From NCBI RefSeq assembly GCF_022458865.1, contig NZ_JAJNMU010000016.1, positions 1 through 64,000 on the forward strand: DNA of 64,000 nucleotides, in the 5' to 3' direction. Made by a program: the position numbers and the translations under genes. This document shows positions 17,363-25,527 of this stretch, in pieces; within the stretch, counting starts at the first letter, position 1; each line of letters opens with the position of its first letter. Origin of the DNA: Paenibacillus periandrae (GTDB lineage Bacteria > Bacillota > Bacilli > Paenibacillales > NBRC-103111). The notes beneath the pieces are model-generated. The model saw nothing but the letters and a program-made list of their open reading frames with translations, searched no databases and had not been told where the DNA came from.

Positions 17363-18172
17363 CTACCCTCCTACGGCAACATACTTTTTCATTCCAGTGT
17401 TCCACAGAATACTCGATAACAGTGCAAATACGGCAATCCACATGATCTGCATAACCAATCCTTGACCGATCTGCTCCATGGAAAGCTTGCCGCTAAGCAG
17501 TTGAATCGGAAAATACACCACATAATTGAATGGCAGCATCAGCAATATTTTTTGCATGCCCGGACTGTACACATCAAGCGGAAATAATCCCCCGCTCGCA
17601 ATCGTAGCCAGCAGTCCGAAGGTTTTGAACGCTCCGTTGGATTCGATAAACCAGAACGCTATCGCACTCAGACTGTAATAAATGAAAAAATTCAGCAGCA
17701 GCGAAAAGGGCACCACGCAGAAGAACAGCAGTACCTGCTGACTGTGGACCGGGAACCCGAGCCACAGATTCAATACCCATACCACCACCATAGAAATCGA
17801 CAAGATGGCCAGCATCTCAATCGATTTCTCGCCCAGAAAGCAGCAGATCCGATAAGCAAAGTAACCAATGGGCTTAATCAAATATTTGTTCAATCCACCA
17901 TCCTTGATATCCCGGGCAATTTCGAACTGAAAGCCAGTCCCGATCAGCTTGGTCATCAGTATCGCTAGAATAGAGTAAGCAATCAACTGATTGTAGGAAT
18001 AACCGAACACCATCGATTGATTAGAGCTTGCGAACACGGCTTTCCAAAAGAAAAATTGAATAATAATCGGGAATATGCAGCTGAACAGGCTCAGGAAAAA
18101 GTTCGTGCGGTATTCCAGAACCTTTTGCACACCAAGCGAAAAGCTCTTAAGATATTTGCTCGGCATGAGCAT
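17363..18172 (-). CDS. ABC-2 family exporter permease 1
   Basis: 269 aa from ATG 18172 (ATG 18166 is also possible); the longer frame to 18247 overlaps the ATPase gene too far. Hydrophobic with about six membrane segments, starting KYLKSFSLGVQKVLEYRTNF, typical of the first of the two PF06182-type permeases. A charged amphipathic first helix is followed by FFLSLFSCIFPIIIQFFFW. Part of a three-gene exporter. Confidence 0.8.
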   Translation of the reverse strand: MLMPSKYLKSFSLGVQKVLEYRTNFFLSLFSCIFPIIIQFFFWKAVFASSNQSMVFGYSYNQLIAYSILAILMTKLIGTGFQFEIARDIKDGGLNKYLIKPIGYFAYRICCFLGEKSIEMLAILSISMVVVWVLNLWLGFPVHSQQVLLFFCVVPFSLLLNFFIYYSLSAIAFWFIESNGAFKTFGLLATIASGGLFPLDVYSPGMQKILLMLPFNYVVYFPIQLLSGKLSMEQIGQGLVMQIMWIAVFALLSSILWNTGMKKYVAVGG

Positions 18173-19154
18173 GCAGTTCACCGCCTCTTTGATACAGCAT
18201 CGCAATACCGTCTTCAATGGGAATGTCCTCAATAGTAAAATCGACAACAGGCAGATGATCTAGCACCCAGCGTGACAATCGCTTAATATCGTGCTTTTCG
18301 AATTCGATTGTGACGAGCAGGTCCTTGACCTCCTTCACATTGCCGACCTGCTGTAGCGTCTGAGCATCAACGGGATGGGACAGCACCAGCTTCATGATTT
18401 TTTTGTGCCCGAGAATGTTGTTCACTTCGTTCAGGCTGCCATCAAAAATCACTTTACCATGGTTAATAATAATCGTTCGTTTGCACAAATCCTCAATATC
18501 ATTCATGTAATGGCTGGTCAGCAAAATGGTTGTTTTCCGGTCCTGATTGTAATATTTGAAAAACTCCCTAATCTTGCGCTGTGACAAAATATCGAGACCT
18601 ATCGTCGGTTCATCAAGAAACAGCACCTTTGGTTTGTGAATCAGAGCGGCTATCAATTCCATCTTCATGCGTTCACCGAGCGATAATCTGCGTACCTGCA
18701 CCTTTAACAAATGCTGAACATCGAGCAGCTCCGAAAGCTCACCCAAGGTATCGTTGTATTGCTTATCATCCACTTCATAAATGCATTTGTTCAAATAAAG
18801 GGATTCGTTGGCTGGCAAATCCCACCAAAGCTGGTTTTTCTGACCCATAACAATCGAAAACTGCCGTTTAAAATCGTTTTTGCGCTCCCAAGGCGTATAT
18901 CCAAGTACAGTTGCACTGCCGCCGCTTGGATATAAAATACCAGAAAGCATTTTTAGTGTAGTTGTCTTGCCTGCTCCATTAGGTCCAAGAAACCCGACAA
19001 CCTCGCCTTCCTCGATTCCAAACGAAATATTGGATACGGCATCCTTGATCAGCTTTTCTCTCCGAAACAGGTTGCTGAACGAGCTTTTCAAGCCCAATTC
19101 CTTATTGTAATAGCTGAATGATTTGGACAGCCCGTTCACTTCAATAATCATCAT
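18147..19154 (-). CDS. ABC transporter ATP-binding protein
   Basis: 335 aa from ATG 19154, placed after aaaggagacctg; the open frame runs on to 19214. Walker A GPNGAGKTTT, Q-loop, signature LSLGERMKME and Walker B VLFLDEPTIGLD are intact. A ~90 aa C-terminal extension follows, as in DrrA/NatA-like exporters. It overlaps the first permease gene by 26 bp. Drives export of the cluster's product. Confidence 0.92.
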   Translation of the reverse strand: MMIIEVNGLSKSFSYYNKELGLKSSFSNLFRREKLIKDAVSNISFGIEEGEVVGFLGPNGAGKTTTLKMLSGILYPSGGSATVLGYTPWERKNDFKRQFSIVMGQKNQLWWDLPANESLYLNKCIYEVDDKQYNDTLGELSELLDVQHLLKVQVRRLSLGERMKMELIAALIHKPKVLFLDEPTIGLDILSQRKIREFFKYYNQDRKTTILLTSHYMNDIEDLCKRTIIINHGKVIFDGSLNEVNNILGHKKIMKLVLSHPVDAQTLQQVGNVKEVKDLLVTIEFEKHDIKRLSRWVLDHLPVVDFTIEDIPIEDGIAMLYQRGGELHAHAEQIS

Positions 19155-19233
19155 CAGGTCTCCTTTAGCTTGGTGAGTACTCCCCATTGGAAGTGATATT
19201 TTAATTAATATCATTAATTATTATCAACATAAA

Positions 19234-20427
19234 TTAAATGTGCTTTAACGAGGAGACTCCGTGTAAATACAGTACATTGCACTTGGAGCAGGCTGGTGTC
19301 AGCCCTCCGCTATTGATCGTTTCACGTATTTTGTCGTAGGCCTCCGAATTCCATATTTCCGTCAAGCTTTGTTCATGCAAATTGCCTACGGAAAACTCGG
19401 AGAAAAACTTGCAGGCGGAGATGCTGCCGTTTGGTGTTACATCAATTCTTGTAGCCAGCGCCAGACAGTCTGTTGCACAGCGGCTTGTCATCTCGTCCCC
19501 TGTGACGAAGGCTTTGATTTCATCGAATTCCAGTCCTGGCTGATAACGCAGCCGGGTTTCCCATACACGTTCATTCATTTTGTTCAGCTGCTCCATCAAG
19601 GGGTCCAGATGCTTGGTGTCGATTTTATACTTGAAGGCGTGCCAGCTGTTGCGTTGATGCTCATCCAGAGGGCGAAGCCAGTCAAAGTGATCGCTGAAAT
19701 AATCGTCCATTTTCACTGAGGTTTCATTCGAGATATACCATGGGAAAGTTAGCAGCACGAGGTCAATCCCTTTGGCTTCAAAGCTTTCCATCAGATCATA
19801 CAAATAATAAATATTAGCATTATTAATAACACTGTGCACGGAAATTCGTCCTTTGAATAACCCCTTTTCGCGCATCTTCAACAGCAAATCTATCGTTTCC
19901 ATCGTTTTCTTGAACAAGCCCTTGCCACGGATCAAATCATGGTCAGCTTCAAAGCCCTCCAATGCTATGAGCAGCTCCAAATTCTCGGATATCTCATTAA
20001 TCGAATCGATAAATTTCTCGGTCAGCAGTCCGTTGGTACAAATCGTTGTTTCTCGTGAATCTTCTTTAAGCAGATCTAGGATTTCGGCAAAGCGATGATG
20101 GAACATGGGTTCACCGCCCCACAAATACAGTCTCGATTGTAACGCCTTGGTATCATCGAGCAGCTGCTTGATGATTTTGATATCGATGTCCAGGTTCTGC
20201 TCTGCGGTATCCATATGGTGATGATAGCCTGATTCGTTCCATTGATAGCAATGCTTGCAGCGTAAATTGCAACGATTGGTCAGCTTGATCGCCACAAACT
20301 CGGGCAGCACTGTTTTGTATTTGGGATTATGAGCCTTCTCACGGATTGGAACTGCGATATTACGGATCGTGCGTTTGAGAATTTCAAAAGATTTTTGATC
20401 CATCTTCGTTCTCGTTTTTGGCTGCAT
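19234..20427 (-). CDS. Radical SAM/SPASM domain enzyme 2
   Basis: 397 aa. ATG 20427 is chosen because tggaggg lies just upstream and the earlier in-frame start overlaps the previous gene. The radical SAM [4Fe-4S] site is CNLRCKHC (CxxxCxxC) with GGEP about 45 residues later. The C-terminal SPASM region has spaced cysteines: CATDC, then SISACKFFSEFSVGNL, then CSKC. It would use SAM to start radical chemistry on a peptide, aminoacyl or sugar substrate. No precursor peptide is encoded nearby, so a RiPP role is not supported. Confidence 0.85.
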   Translation of the reverse strand: MQPKTRTKMDQKSFEILKRTIRNIAVPIREKAHNPKYKTVLPEFVAIKLTNRCNLRCKHCYQWNESGYHHHMDTAEQNLDIDIKIIKQLLDDTKALQSRLYLWGGEPMFHHRFAEILDLLKEDSRETTICTNGLLTEKFIDSINEISENLELLIALEGFEADHDLIRGKGLFKKTMETIDLLLKMREKGLFKGRISVHSVINNANIYYLYDLMESFEAKGIDLVLLTFPWYISNETSVKMDDYFSDHFDWLRPLDEHQRNSWHAFKYKIDTKHLDPLMEQLNKMNERVWETRLRYQPGLEFDEIKAFVTGDEMTSRCATDCLALATRIDVTPNGSISACKFFSEFSVGNLHEQSLTEIWNSEAYDKIRETINSGGLTPACSKCNVLYLHGVSSLKHI

Positions 20428-20450
20428 CGTCCATCCCTCCAAATATTGAA

Positions 20451-21557
20451 TTAATGGCTCGGTTTTTCGTTGTAATACAGACAGCAGCCGGGGCATATGG
20501 AAAAAAGCTGCTTTTTCAAATATTCGCGGTACTCCTTATATTTCGGACCATTCCAAATGTCCAATAAACCTTGTTCATTAACGTTGCCGAGCGTCAGATC
20601 ATAAAAATTATGGCAGGAGGTTACGCCACCTCTTGCATTGATTTCCGTGCTGATCCAGGGAAACACGCAGCGTTTTTTCATATTGGTAACCTGCTCCCAT
20701 TTGGCATTAAAATAATGGCGAATATTGTCTTCGCTTATAACCTTGGGGTAAGCATTGAAATAACGGCCGCTATCCTTGCAAAACTTCTCGATCAGCTTGA
20801 GCTGTCTGGCCAAATCCTTGGCATCAATACTGCTGAAGTGCGCAGGACTGCTGATAAAGCCTCGAGCAATAGGCGCTGAAGGGACATCGAACTGCTCTTT
20901 AAGCACCGTGGCATAATGCTCATAGCGCTCCTGCGTAACGTACTGCTGAAGCTCTACACTGATACAGTCAATCATGGACATATCAAGGCTTTCGAAATAA
21001 AAACGTTCCAAATGCTGATGATTAATCGGTGTTACCGCGGTGCTGATCCCGATTTTTGGATAGATCGAGCCTTTGCTTTCACGCACCTCGTACAGCTTAC
21101 GGATACCCTTCATTGCTTTCTGGAAAACGCCCTCTCCCCGCTGTGCATCATTAATTTCCTCAGGACCATCCAGTGAGACCCATATCCGTTCAGGTGCATG
21201 CTCAACCAGCATTTCCGCGTGACGCTCCAGCAGGGTACCATTCGTCGGAAAATGAACGCTGCTGTGATGATACTTAATCGATTCCAAGACTTCGTCGATC
21301 CAGGGGTAAATTAATGGCTCGCCACCGTACAGCTCATAATAGGGCCTTGCCGGACTGCAATCCTCAATAATTTTTTTGACTACTGCCAGATCCAGCTTCT
21401 TCAACTCCGGTTTTTCTTTATAAGCGCCATTATCTCCCCACTCAAAGCACATTTTGCATCTCAGGTTGCAGGATTCGAGCAGCTGGAGGAATACCCATTT
21501 GGGAATACCGCGATCCAGACCCGGCTGCTGCTGTATCGTTTCGGTTTTAATCAGCAT
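20451..21557 (-). CDS. Radical SAM/SPASM domain enzyme 1
   Basis: 368 aa. The cluster motif is CNLRCKMC, followed by YGGEPLIYPW and VSLDGPEE. The SPASM region reads CVFPWISTEINARGGVTSCHNF, then ends CPGCCLYYN. It is the same kind of enzyme as its downstream neighbour but only distantly similar, so the pair probably does two different steps. Overlaps the glycosyltransferase gene by 11 bp. Candidate reactions are epimerisation, dehydrogenation or C-C/C-S bond formation; sequence cannot decide. Confidence 0.85.
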   Translation of the reverse strand: MLIKTETIQQQPGLDRGIPKWVFLQLLESCNLRCKMCFEWGDNGAYKEKPELKKLDLAVVKKIIEDCSPARPYYELYGGEPLIYPWIDEVLESIKYHHSSVHFPTNGTLLERHAEMLVEHAPERIWVSLDGPEEINDAQRGEGVFQKAMKGIRKLYEVRESKGSIYPKIGISTAVTPINHQHLERFYFESLDMSMIDCISVELQQYVTQERYEHYATVLKEQFDVPSAPIARGFISSPAHFSSIDAKDLARQLKLIEKFCKDSGRYFNAYPKVISEDNIRHYFNAKWEQVTNMKKRCVFPWISTEINARGGVTSCHNFYDLTLGNVNEQGLLDIWNGPKYKEYREYLKKQLFSICPGCCLYYNEKPSH

Positions 21558-22707
21558 GAACGATCCTCCCTTGTTCTTGTAAGTGGTGAGCTTGAATAAG
21601 CACCTCCGTATAGCTTGGTGTAATCGATCTTTGCTGAATTAGATTATAGTGAAGCTCATGCAAAATCTCCTCGGAGAAGCCGCTTTGCTTCCAATCCTCG
21701 TACGAGATACCGAAGCCTTTAAGCGCCCATAGCTCGGCATTACGCTTTTCATGGGAACCAAACGGTTCCAGCATGATAACGGGAGTTGCCGAAGCTAGAG
21801 AGTCCATCAGAGTCCCTGCCCCGGGCTTACTAATGATTGCTTTCGCTTGACGGATAACGTCGTAGAGACCATGATGTGATTCCAGATTTGCATACTTGGG
21901 TTGTTCCATCGGCTTAATTTCAGCAAATAACGGCAGATCGTGCTCTCCTTTGGGGCCTTTCCGCCAAGCTGTCCACGAAGGGGCATTCATGAAATAACGG
22001 TCACCCGACCTCGGATCCAGCGTCTCCTCCCGCTCATAAGCAACAATATCGAGCTTGAAGCCAAGCTCCTGAAGCTCGGGAATCTTACCCTGATACGTTC
22101 CCATTCCCCAGCCGCCTCCATGAATCACATACCGATGATGACGGTCACTTAATGGGATGACAGCGTCTTCTCCCACAGGAATGAAGCAGGCGATGATGCC
22201 GCTCGATGCCTGGTAGAGCCATACGTCGTTGTAGGGCTCATTATACAGCGGGTTAAACTTCCTCAAGCCTTTCCACGATGGAGATAAATCGGAATCCACA
22301 TAGAGCAAATCGACCTGCAATACGTGCTCACTATTGTCCTTACTTCCCTCCTTCAGCTTGGCCCGGTACAGGTCCAGTATGTAGACCCAATGTCCGGATA
22401 ATGCTATAAAATCACGCCTCCCCTCCTTAGTCCATGCTTCCAGCAGTTGATCAACCTGCTCAAAATCGATACTGTCACGAATATCCTTCGGAATCTTCGT
22501 TGCCACCAACGCTAATGCGAAGTTATCATGGTAGGCCTTTTTGCTGTCCAGTATTTTATCCTGCTTATCCTGCTGTACAAAGCTTTCAAAAACCAATACC
22601 TCCGTTGCGATCTGCTTCTGCCTTAATTGATAGCTGACGATTAATCCCGGGTTATAAAAGCCGAGACCAAAACCGGAGCAAAGAATGGTTACGAGCGTTT
22701 GCTTCAA
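21547..22707 (-). CDS. Glycosyltransferase (GT28/MurG-like C-terminal fold)
   Basis: 386 aa, GT-B type. An N-terminal Rossmann-like start (LVTILCSGFGLGFYNPG) precedes a C-terminal donor-binding block AIISKPGAGTLMDSLASA, then PVIMLEPFGSHEKRNAE, which matches the MurG/UDP-glycosyltransferase donor site. It sits between the ATP-grasp and radical SAM genes and is the only glycosyltransferase seen in the cluster. It probably attaches the sugar made by the three NDP-sugar genes. The acceptor is unknown. Confidence 0.7.
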   Translation of the reverse strand: MKQTLVTILCSGFGLGFYNPGLIVSYQLRQKQIATEVLVFESFVQQDKQDKILDSKKAYHDNFALALVATKIPKDIRDSIDFEQVDQLLEAWTKEGRRDFIALSGHWVYILDLYRAKLKEGSKDNSEHVLQVDLLYVDSDLSPSWKGLRKFNPLYNEPYNDVWLYQASSGIIACFIPVGEDAVIPLSDRHHRYVIHGGGWGMGTYQGKIPELQELGFKLDIVAYEREETLDPRSGDRYFMNAPSWTAWRKGPKGEHDLPLFAEIKPMEQPKYANLESHHGLYDVIRQAKAIISKPGAGTLMDSLASATPVIMLEPFGSHEKRNAELWALKGFGISYEDWKQSGFSEEILHELHYNLIQQRSITPSYTEVLIQAHHLQEQGRIVHAD

Positions 22708-22718
22708 AACCTCATCCC

Positions 22719-24059
22719 CTAACTGGATACTGTGATGGCGAGCGTTGACAGCAGTGAACGCAGCCTACTGACTAATTGCTCCCCTTCCGTCAAATCACTA
22801 GCTACAATCGATACATACATGCGCGCCTTATAACGTCCAGCTGGTTGTTGATTCACCTTAAACGTATTCGCACTTAACGGAATGATTCCATGACGGCGTC
22901 CGTCCTTGTACAACAGCCCCTCGTACTCCATTGCATGCAGCACATCCCCAAAAGAAATCGGGTTCGAGCCCACCATCGATACATAGGTCAAATAACCTTC
23001 AAGCGAATGCGCACTCAGATAGTTGTCAAGCTGATGCTTGATAAGACTCATCGATTTTCTCGCATTGATTTCAACTAGCGGAACTATGCTGCCATCCTGA
23101 AGAATCATCGAATCGACGCAGACATGCCCGAAATAACCGCTCTTGTACAGTTGGACGGCAACGTCCTGCATCAGCTCCCAATAACCGTCCCGCTCCAGCT
23201 GCCGCATCAATGGAGGCGCTGTTGTTACCGAGCCTTGATAGGCAAAATCGGCATTCAGCACCTGCTGCACCGAAATCAAATGAAATCCACCATTCGGCAG
23301 GATTTCAAATTGGCACGAGAAGTCCAATTCCTTATTCAGCAGCGGCTCCACAATAAACAGAGTTTCCTTATCGGTTTTTTCCTGCTTGGAAATGTAGGCA
23401 CTCACCCGGCTCAGCATGCTTTCCGTAGAAATCAGCAGATTCCCTTTACCGGATACACCAAAGGTATCCTTAATCAAGAACGCACCTGCATCCAGCAGTT
23501 TTTTGCCAATACGATCCAGCTCAACATGGCTCCTTACAAATTGACTTACGTTCCGAATACCGAGCTTATCTTTCAGCTCTGTTGAATAAGCTTTGGAATT
23601 CACATGCTTCACAATTTCAAGCGAGGGTGCATGAACCGTCCAGCCCTGCTGTTCAGCCAGTACATCCATGCCATTCAAAATCGCAAAGGGCTCCAATTCA
23701 GCATGCTTCGGCAGTTGTTGATTGAACAGAGGATTTGGCAATGTCGCCGTCAAGCGTTCGAATATATTCATTTCTCTGGATGCTGCAAGATCGGAATTGT
23801 CCAGATCCACTTTATTGCAGACAAAATGGAAGCCGATATCTTGCAAATAATGACGGTGCGCTGCATCCATCGCATAGCGGGTCAACAGCACATCCTGATC
23901 CCGGCAAAATACAAACAAGAGCTCATCCATAGCATTCACCAGGTTACGTGTCTGTAGATCAGGGATGGACGGCAGTCTGGTTAATCTTTCATCTCGCCAG
24001 CAGGTCTCGGCATCGAAGGTTCCACAATGAATACGGGGTAAGCGTTCTGCTCCTGTCAT
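22719..24059 (-). CDS. ATP-grasp ligase (putative aminoacyl-ACP ligase)
   Basis: 446 aa. ATP-grasp features: FLIKDTFGVSGKGNLLI (glycine-rich ATP loop), TLFIVEPLLNKELDFS, and a metal-binding end PLVEINARKSMSL with E-x-N. It overlaps ACP1 by ATGA, which suggests that it charges ACP1 with an amino or carboxylic acid, as BtrJ charges BtrI with glutamate in butirosin biosynthesis. The ~110 aa N-terminal pre-ATP region is unassigned. A simple amino-acid:amine ligase is the alternative. Confidence 0.75.
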   Translation of the reverse strand: MTGAERLPRIHCGTFDAETCWRDERLTRLPSIPDLQTRNLVNAMDELLFVFCRDQDVLLTRYAMDAAHRHYLQDIGFHFVCNKVDLDNSDLAASREMNIFERLTATLPNPLFNQQLPKHAELEPFAILNGMDVLAEQQGWTVHAPSLEIVKHVNSKAYSTELKDKLGIRNVSQFVRSHVELDRIGKKLLDAGAFLIKDTFGVSGKGNLLISTESMLSRVSAYISKQEKTDKETLFIVEPLLNKELDFSCQFEILPNGGFHLISVQQVLNADFAYQGSVTTAPPLMRQLERDGYWELMQDVAVQLYKSGYFGHVCVDSMILQDGSIVPLVEINARKSMSLIKHQLDNYLSAHSLEGYLTYVSMVGSNPISFGDVLHAMEYEGLLYKDGRRHGIIPLSANTFKVNQQPAGRYKARMYVSIVASDLTEGEQLVSRLRSLLSTLAITVSS

Positions 24060-24307
24060 GCGCTTTGGGATTCAATAAAATAGCAGAACGTGTCAATCGA
24101 ATTCAAATGGACCATGTCAAATTCATCAAAATCAATTTCGATATTGAATTCATCCTCTACCCGCAGTATGAAATTAATCAGCTGCAGTGAATCCAATCCT
24201 CCATCATTTAGCACATCCGAGCTTCCCTGCAAATTTTGAAGCAGCTCCGGTTCATTTTTGATTTCGCTGATAATCCCGATAATTTTTTCCTGAAGCATGA
24301 ACTTCAC
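24056..24307 (-). CDS. Acyl carrier protein 1
   Basis: 83 aa, discrete carrier protein. Phosphopantetheine attaches at Ser40 in DGGLDSLQLI. An acidic helix follows (VEDEFNIEIDFDEF). RBS aaggag is upstream of ATG 24307. Coupled to the ATP-grasp gene by ATGA overlap and 3 bp after the methyltransferase. It shares only the family motif with ACP2 and ACP3, so the three carriers appear specialised rather than recent duplicates. Confidence 0.88.
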   Translation of the reverse strand: MKFMLQEKIIGIISEIKNEPELLQNLQGSSDVLNDGGLDSLQLINFILRVEDEFNIEIDFDEFDMVHLNSIDTFCYFIESQSA

Positions 24308-24310
24308 TCC

Positions 24311-25186
24311 TTATTTGTTTGATTTATGAATCATGGCCGAATCGCTGGTTTTGACAATAACGGCCAGAATGTCTGTTTGGGCATACTTCCGGTTATAGTT
24401 CGTCATATGCAGCTGTCTGGCATCCGTAACAGATATCAGCTTAAGCTGGGAGGGCAAAGCTTTAATAATATGCTTGATCAAAGCGGCTTTGGTGAACCGC
24501 CATATGACTCCATCAATCGATGAATTCACCATATAACCTTCAGTCATCGACTTGCCGGATTCGGCTTCTTCCAAAATAACCGGATCAACGACCCAGATCT
24601 CACCATGATCCCGCAGCAGTCGGGCACACTCGGCAAAAGCCTTTTTATGATGGCGAATATGGTGAAAGCAGCGGGCAAATATAATCACATCAAAGCTTTT
24701 ATCGTCCATGGGAACCTCATAAATCCCACTAAGCAGGTAAGAATCATACCTCCCCTTACGAACTCCATATTCCAGATAATGAGGGTTAATGTCCAAATTT
24801 ACGATTTGCTTTGATTGCTGCTTGCCTACATGCTTGTTAAGCAGTCCGGTCCCGCAGCCAACCTGCAGCACCCTTCCTTTAAGCGGTGGCAAGAAACCAT
24901 ACACAGAGGTAGGTTTGGGAAAGTTCAACACAAACATCGACCATTCGTACAATCGTGGATGCTTTTCGATTAATCGTACAAGCTTGCTGACATAGAACGG
25001 ATTTTTAAGCTTGTTTTTCGTAAAATCACGTTTATTCCACACATAATAGATGGGGTACAATACAATGAAATAGATCCAATATACGGCTTCCAACAGCCTG
25101 ATGAATATCGGATGATCGGGTGTATGTATATGATGCTTAATACTATGATCGATCCCCCTATGATTCAAATCACTCTGCACGTTCAC
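24311..25186 (-). CDS. Class I SAM-dependent methyltransferase
   Basis: 291 aa. SAM-binding motif I is VLQVGCGTGLLN; VNLDINPHYLEYG is motif II; SFDVIIFARCFHHIRHH is the motif III region of Methyltransf_11-type enzymes. First gene of the cluster. Start GTG 25186, or GTG 25180 which is better spaced from the ggggg. Likely to N-, O- or C-methylate the product or a carrier-bound intermediate; the ~80 aa hydrophobic N-terminal stretch (VYWIYFIVLYPIYYVW) suggests membrane association. Confidence 0.8.
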   Translation of the reverse strand: MNVQSDLNHRGIDHSIKHHIHTPDHPIFIRLLEAVYWIYFIVLYPIYYVWNKRDFTKNKLKNPFYVSKLVRLIEKHPRLYEWSMFVLNFPKPTSVYGFLPPLKGRVLQVGCGTGLLNKHVGKQQSKQIVNLDINPHYLEYGVRKGRYDSYLLSGIYEVPMDDKSFDVIIFARCFHHIRHHKKAFAECARLLRDHGEIWVVDPVILEEAESGKSMTEGYMVNSSIDGVIWRFTKAALIKHIIKALPSQLKLISVTDARQLHMTNYNRKYAQTDILAVIVKTSDSAMIHKSNK

Positions 25187-25404
25187 ACCCCCATAAAATT
25201 GATATTAATGGTAAATGATGGTTATTGAATGATTGCTCAAGCTTAACAGAAGCGGCAGATAACCATCAATTGGACTTTTTTGTAAAAAAGCTTTTCATGC
25301 ATTAGTACATTTTTGAAAAACTTGGACTTTTCTTGATATGTCTATAGTCAAGGCGGCCAATAGCCTATCCTTCAGAGGAATTCCATTCGTTAACCATCAG
25401 TTGG
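25187..25404 (-). promoter_or_regulatory. Leader/promoter region of the biosynthetic cluster
   Basis: 218 bp upstream of the first cluster gene, AT-rich. On the minus strand AAAAGTCCAA occurs twice (25331-25322 and 25279-25270), starts 52 bp apart, about five helical turns. An imperfect palindrome with arms cttga/tcaag lies at 25332-25352. No convincing -35/-10 pair could be fixed by eye. This is the only sizeable gap upstream of the 17-gene run and should hold the main promoter. No regulator gene is inside the cluster. Confidence 0.4.
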
Positions 25405-25450
25405 GAAATAGAAAAAAGACCTAATCTTCGCTTGAACGAAAATTAGATCT
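25405..25450 (-). terminator. Intrinsic terminator after the SulP gene
   Basis: Arms agacctaatcttcg (25417-25430) and cgaaaattagatct (25437-25450) pair with two mismatches around a 6-nt loop. On the minus strand the stem is followed by ttttttctattt. It insulates the cluster promoter from the SulP gene upstream. Confidence 0.8.
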
Positions 25451-25527
25451 ATGAATAACATTTGCTTATGATGGAACCTGTTTGTATTTAAAAAAATTCT
25501 GTTACGATGACTTGACCCATGAGATTC

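Noticed and set aside
25187-25527. RiPP precursor peptide for the radical SAM enzymes
   Set aside because: No short ORF with a ribosome site and leader-like sequence was found here or between cluster genes; some are too short to exclude by eye.
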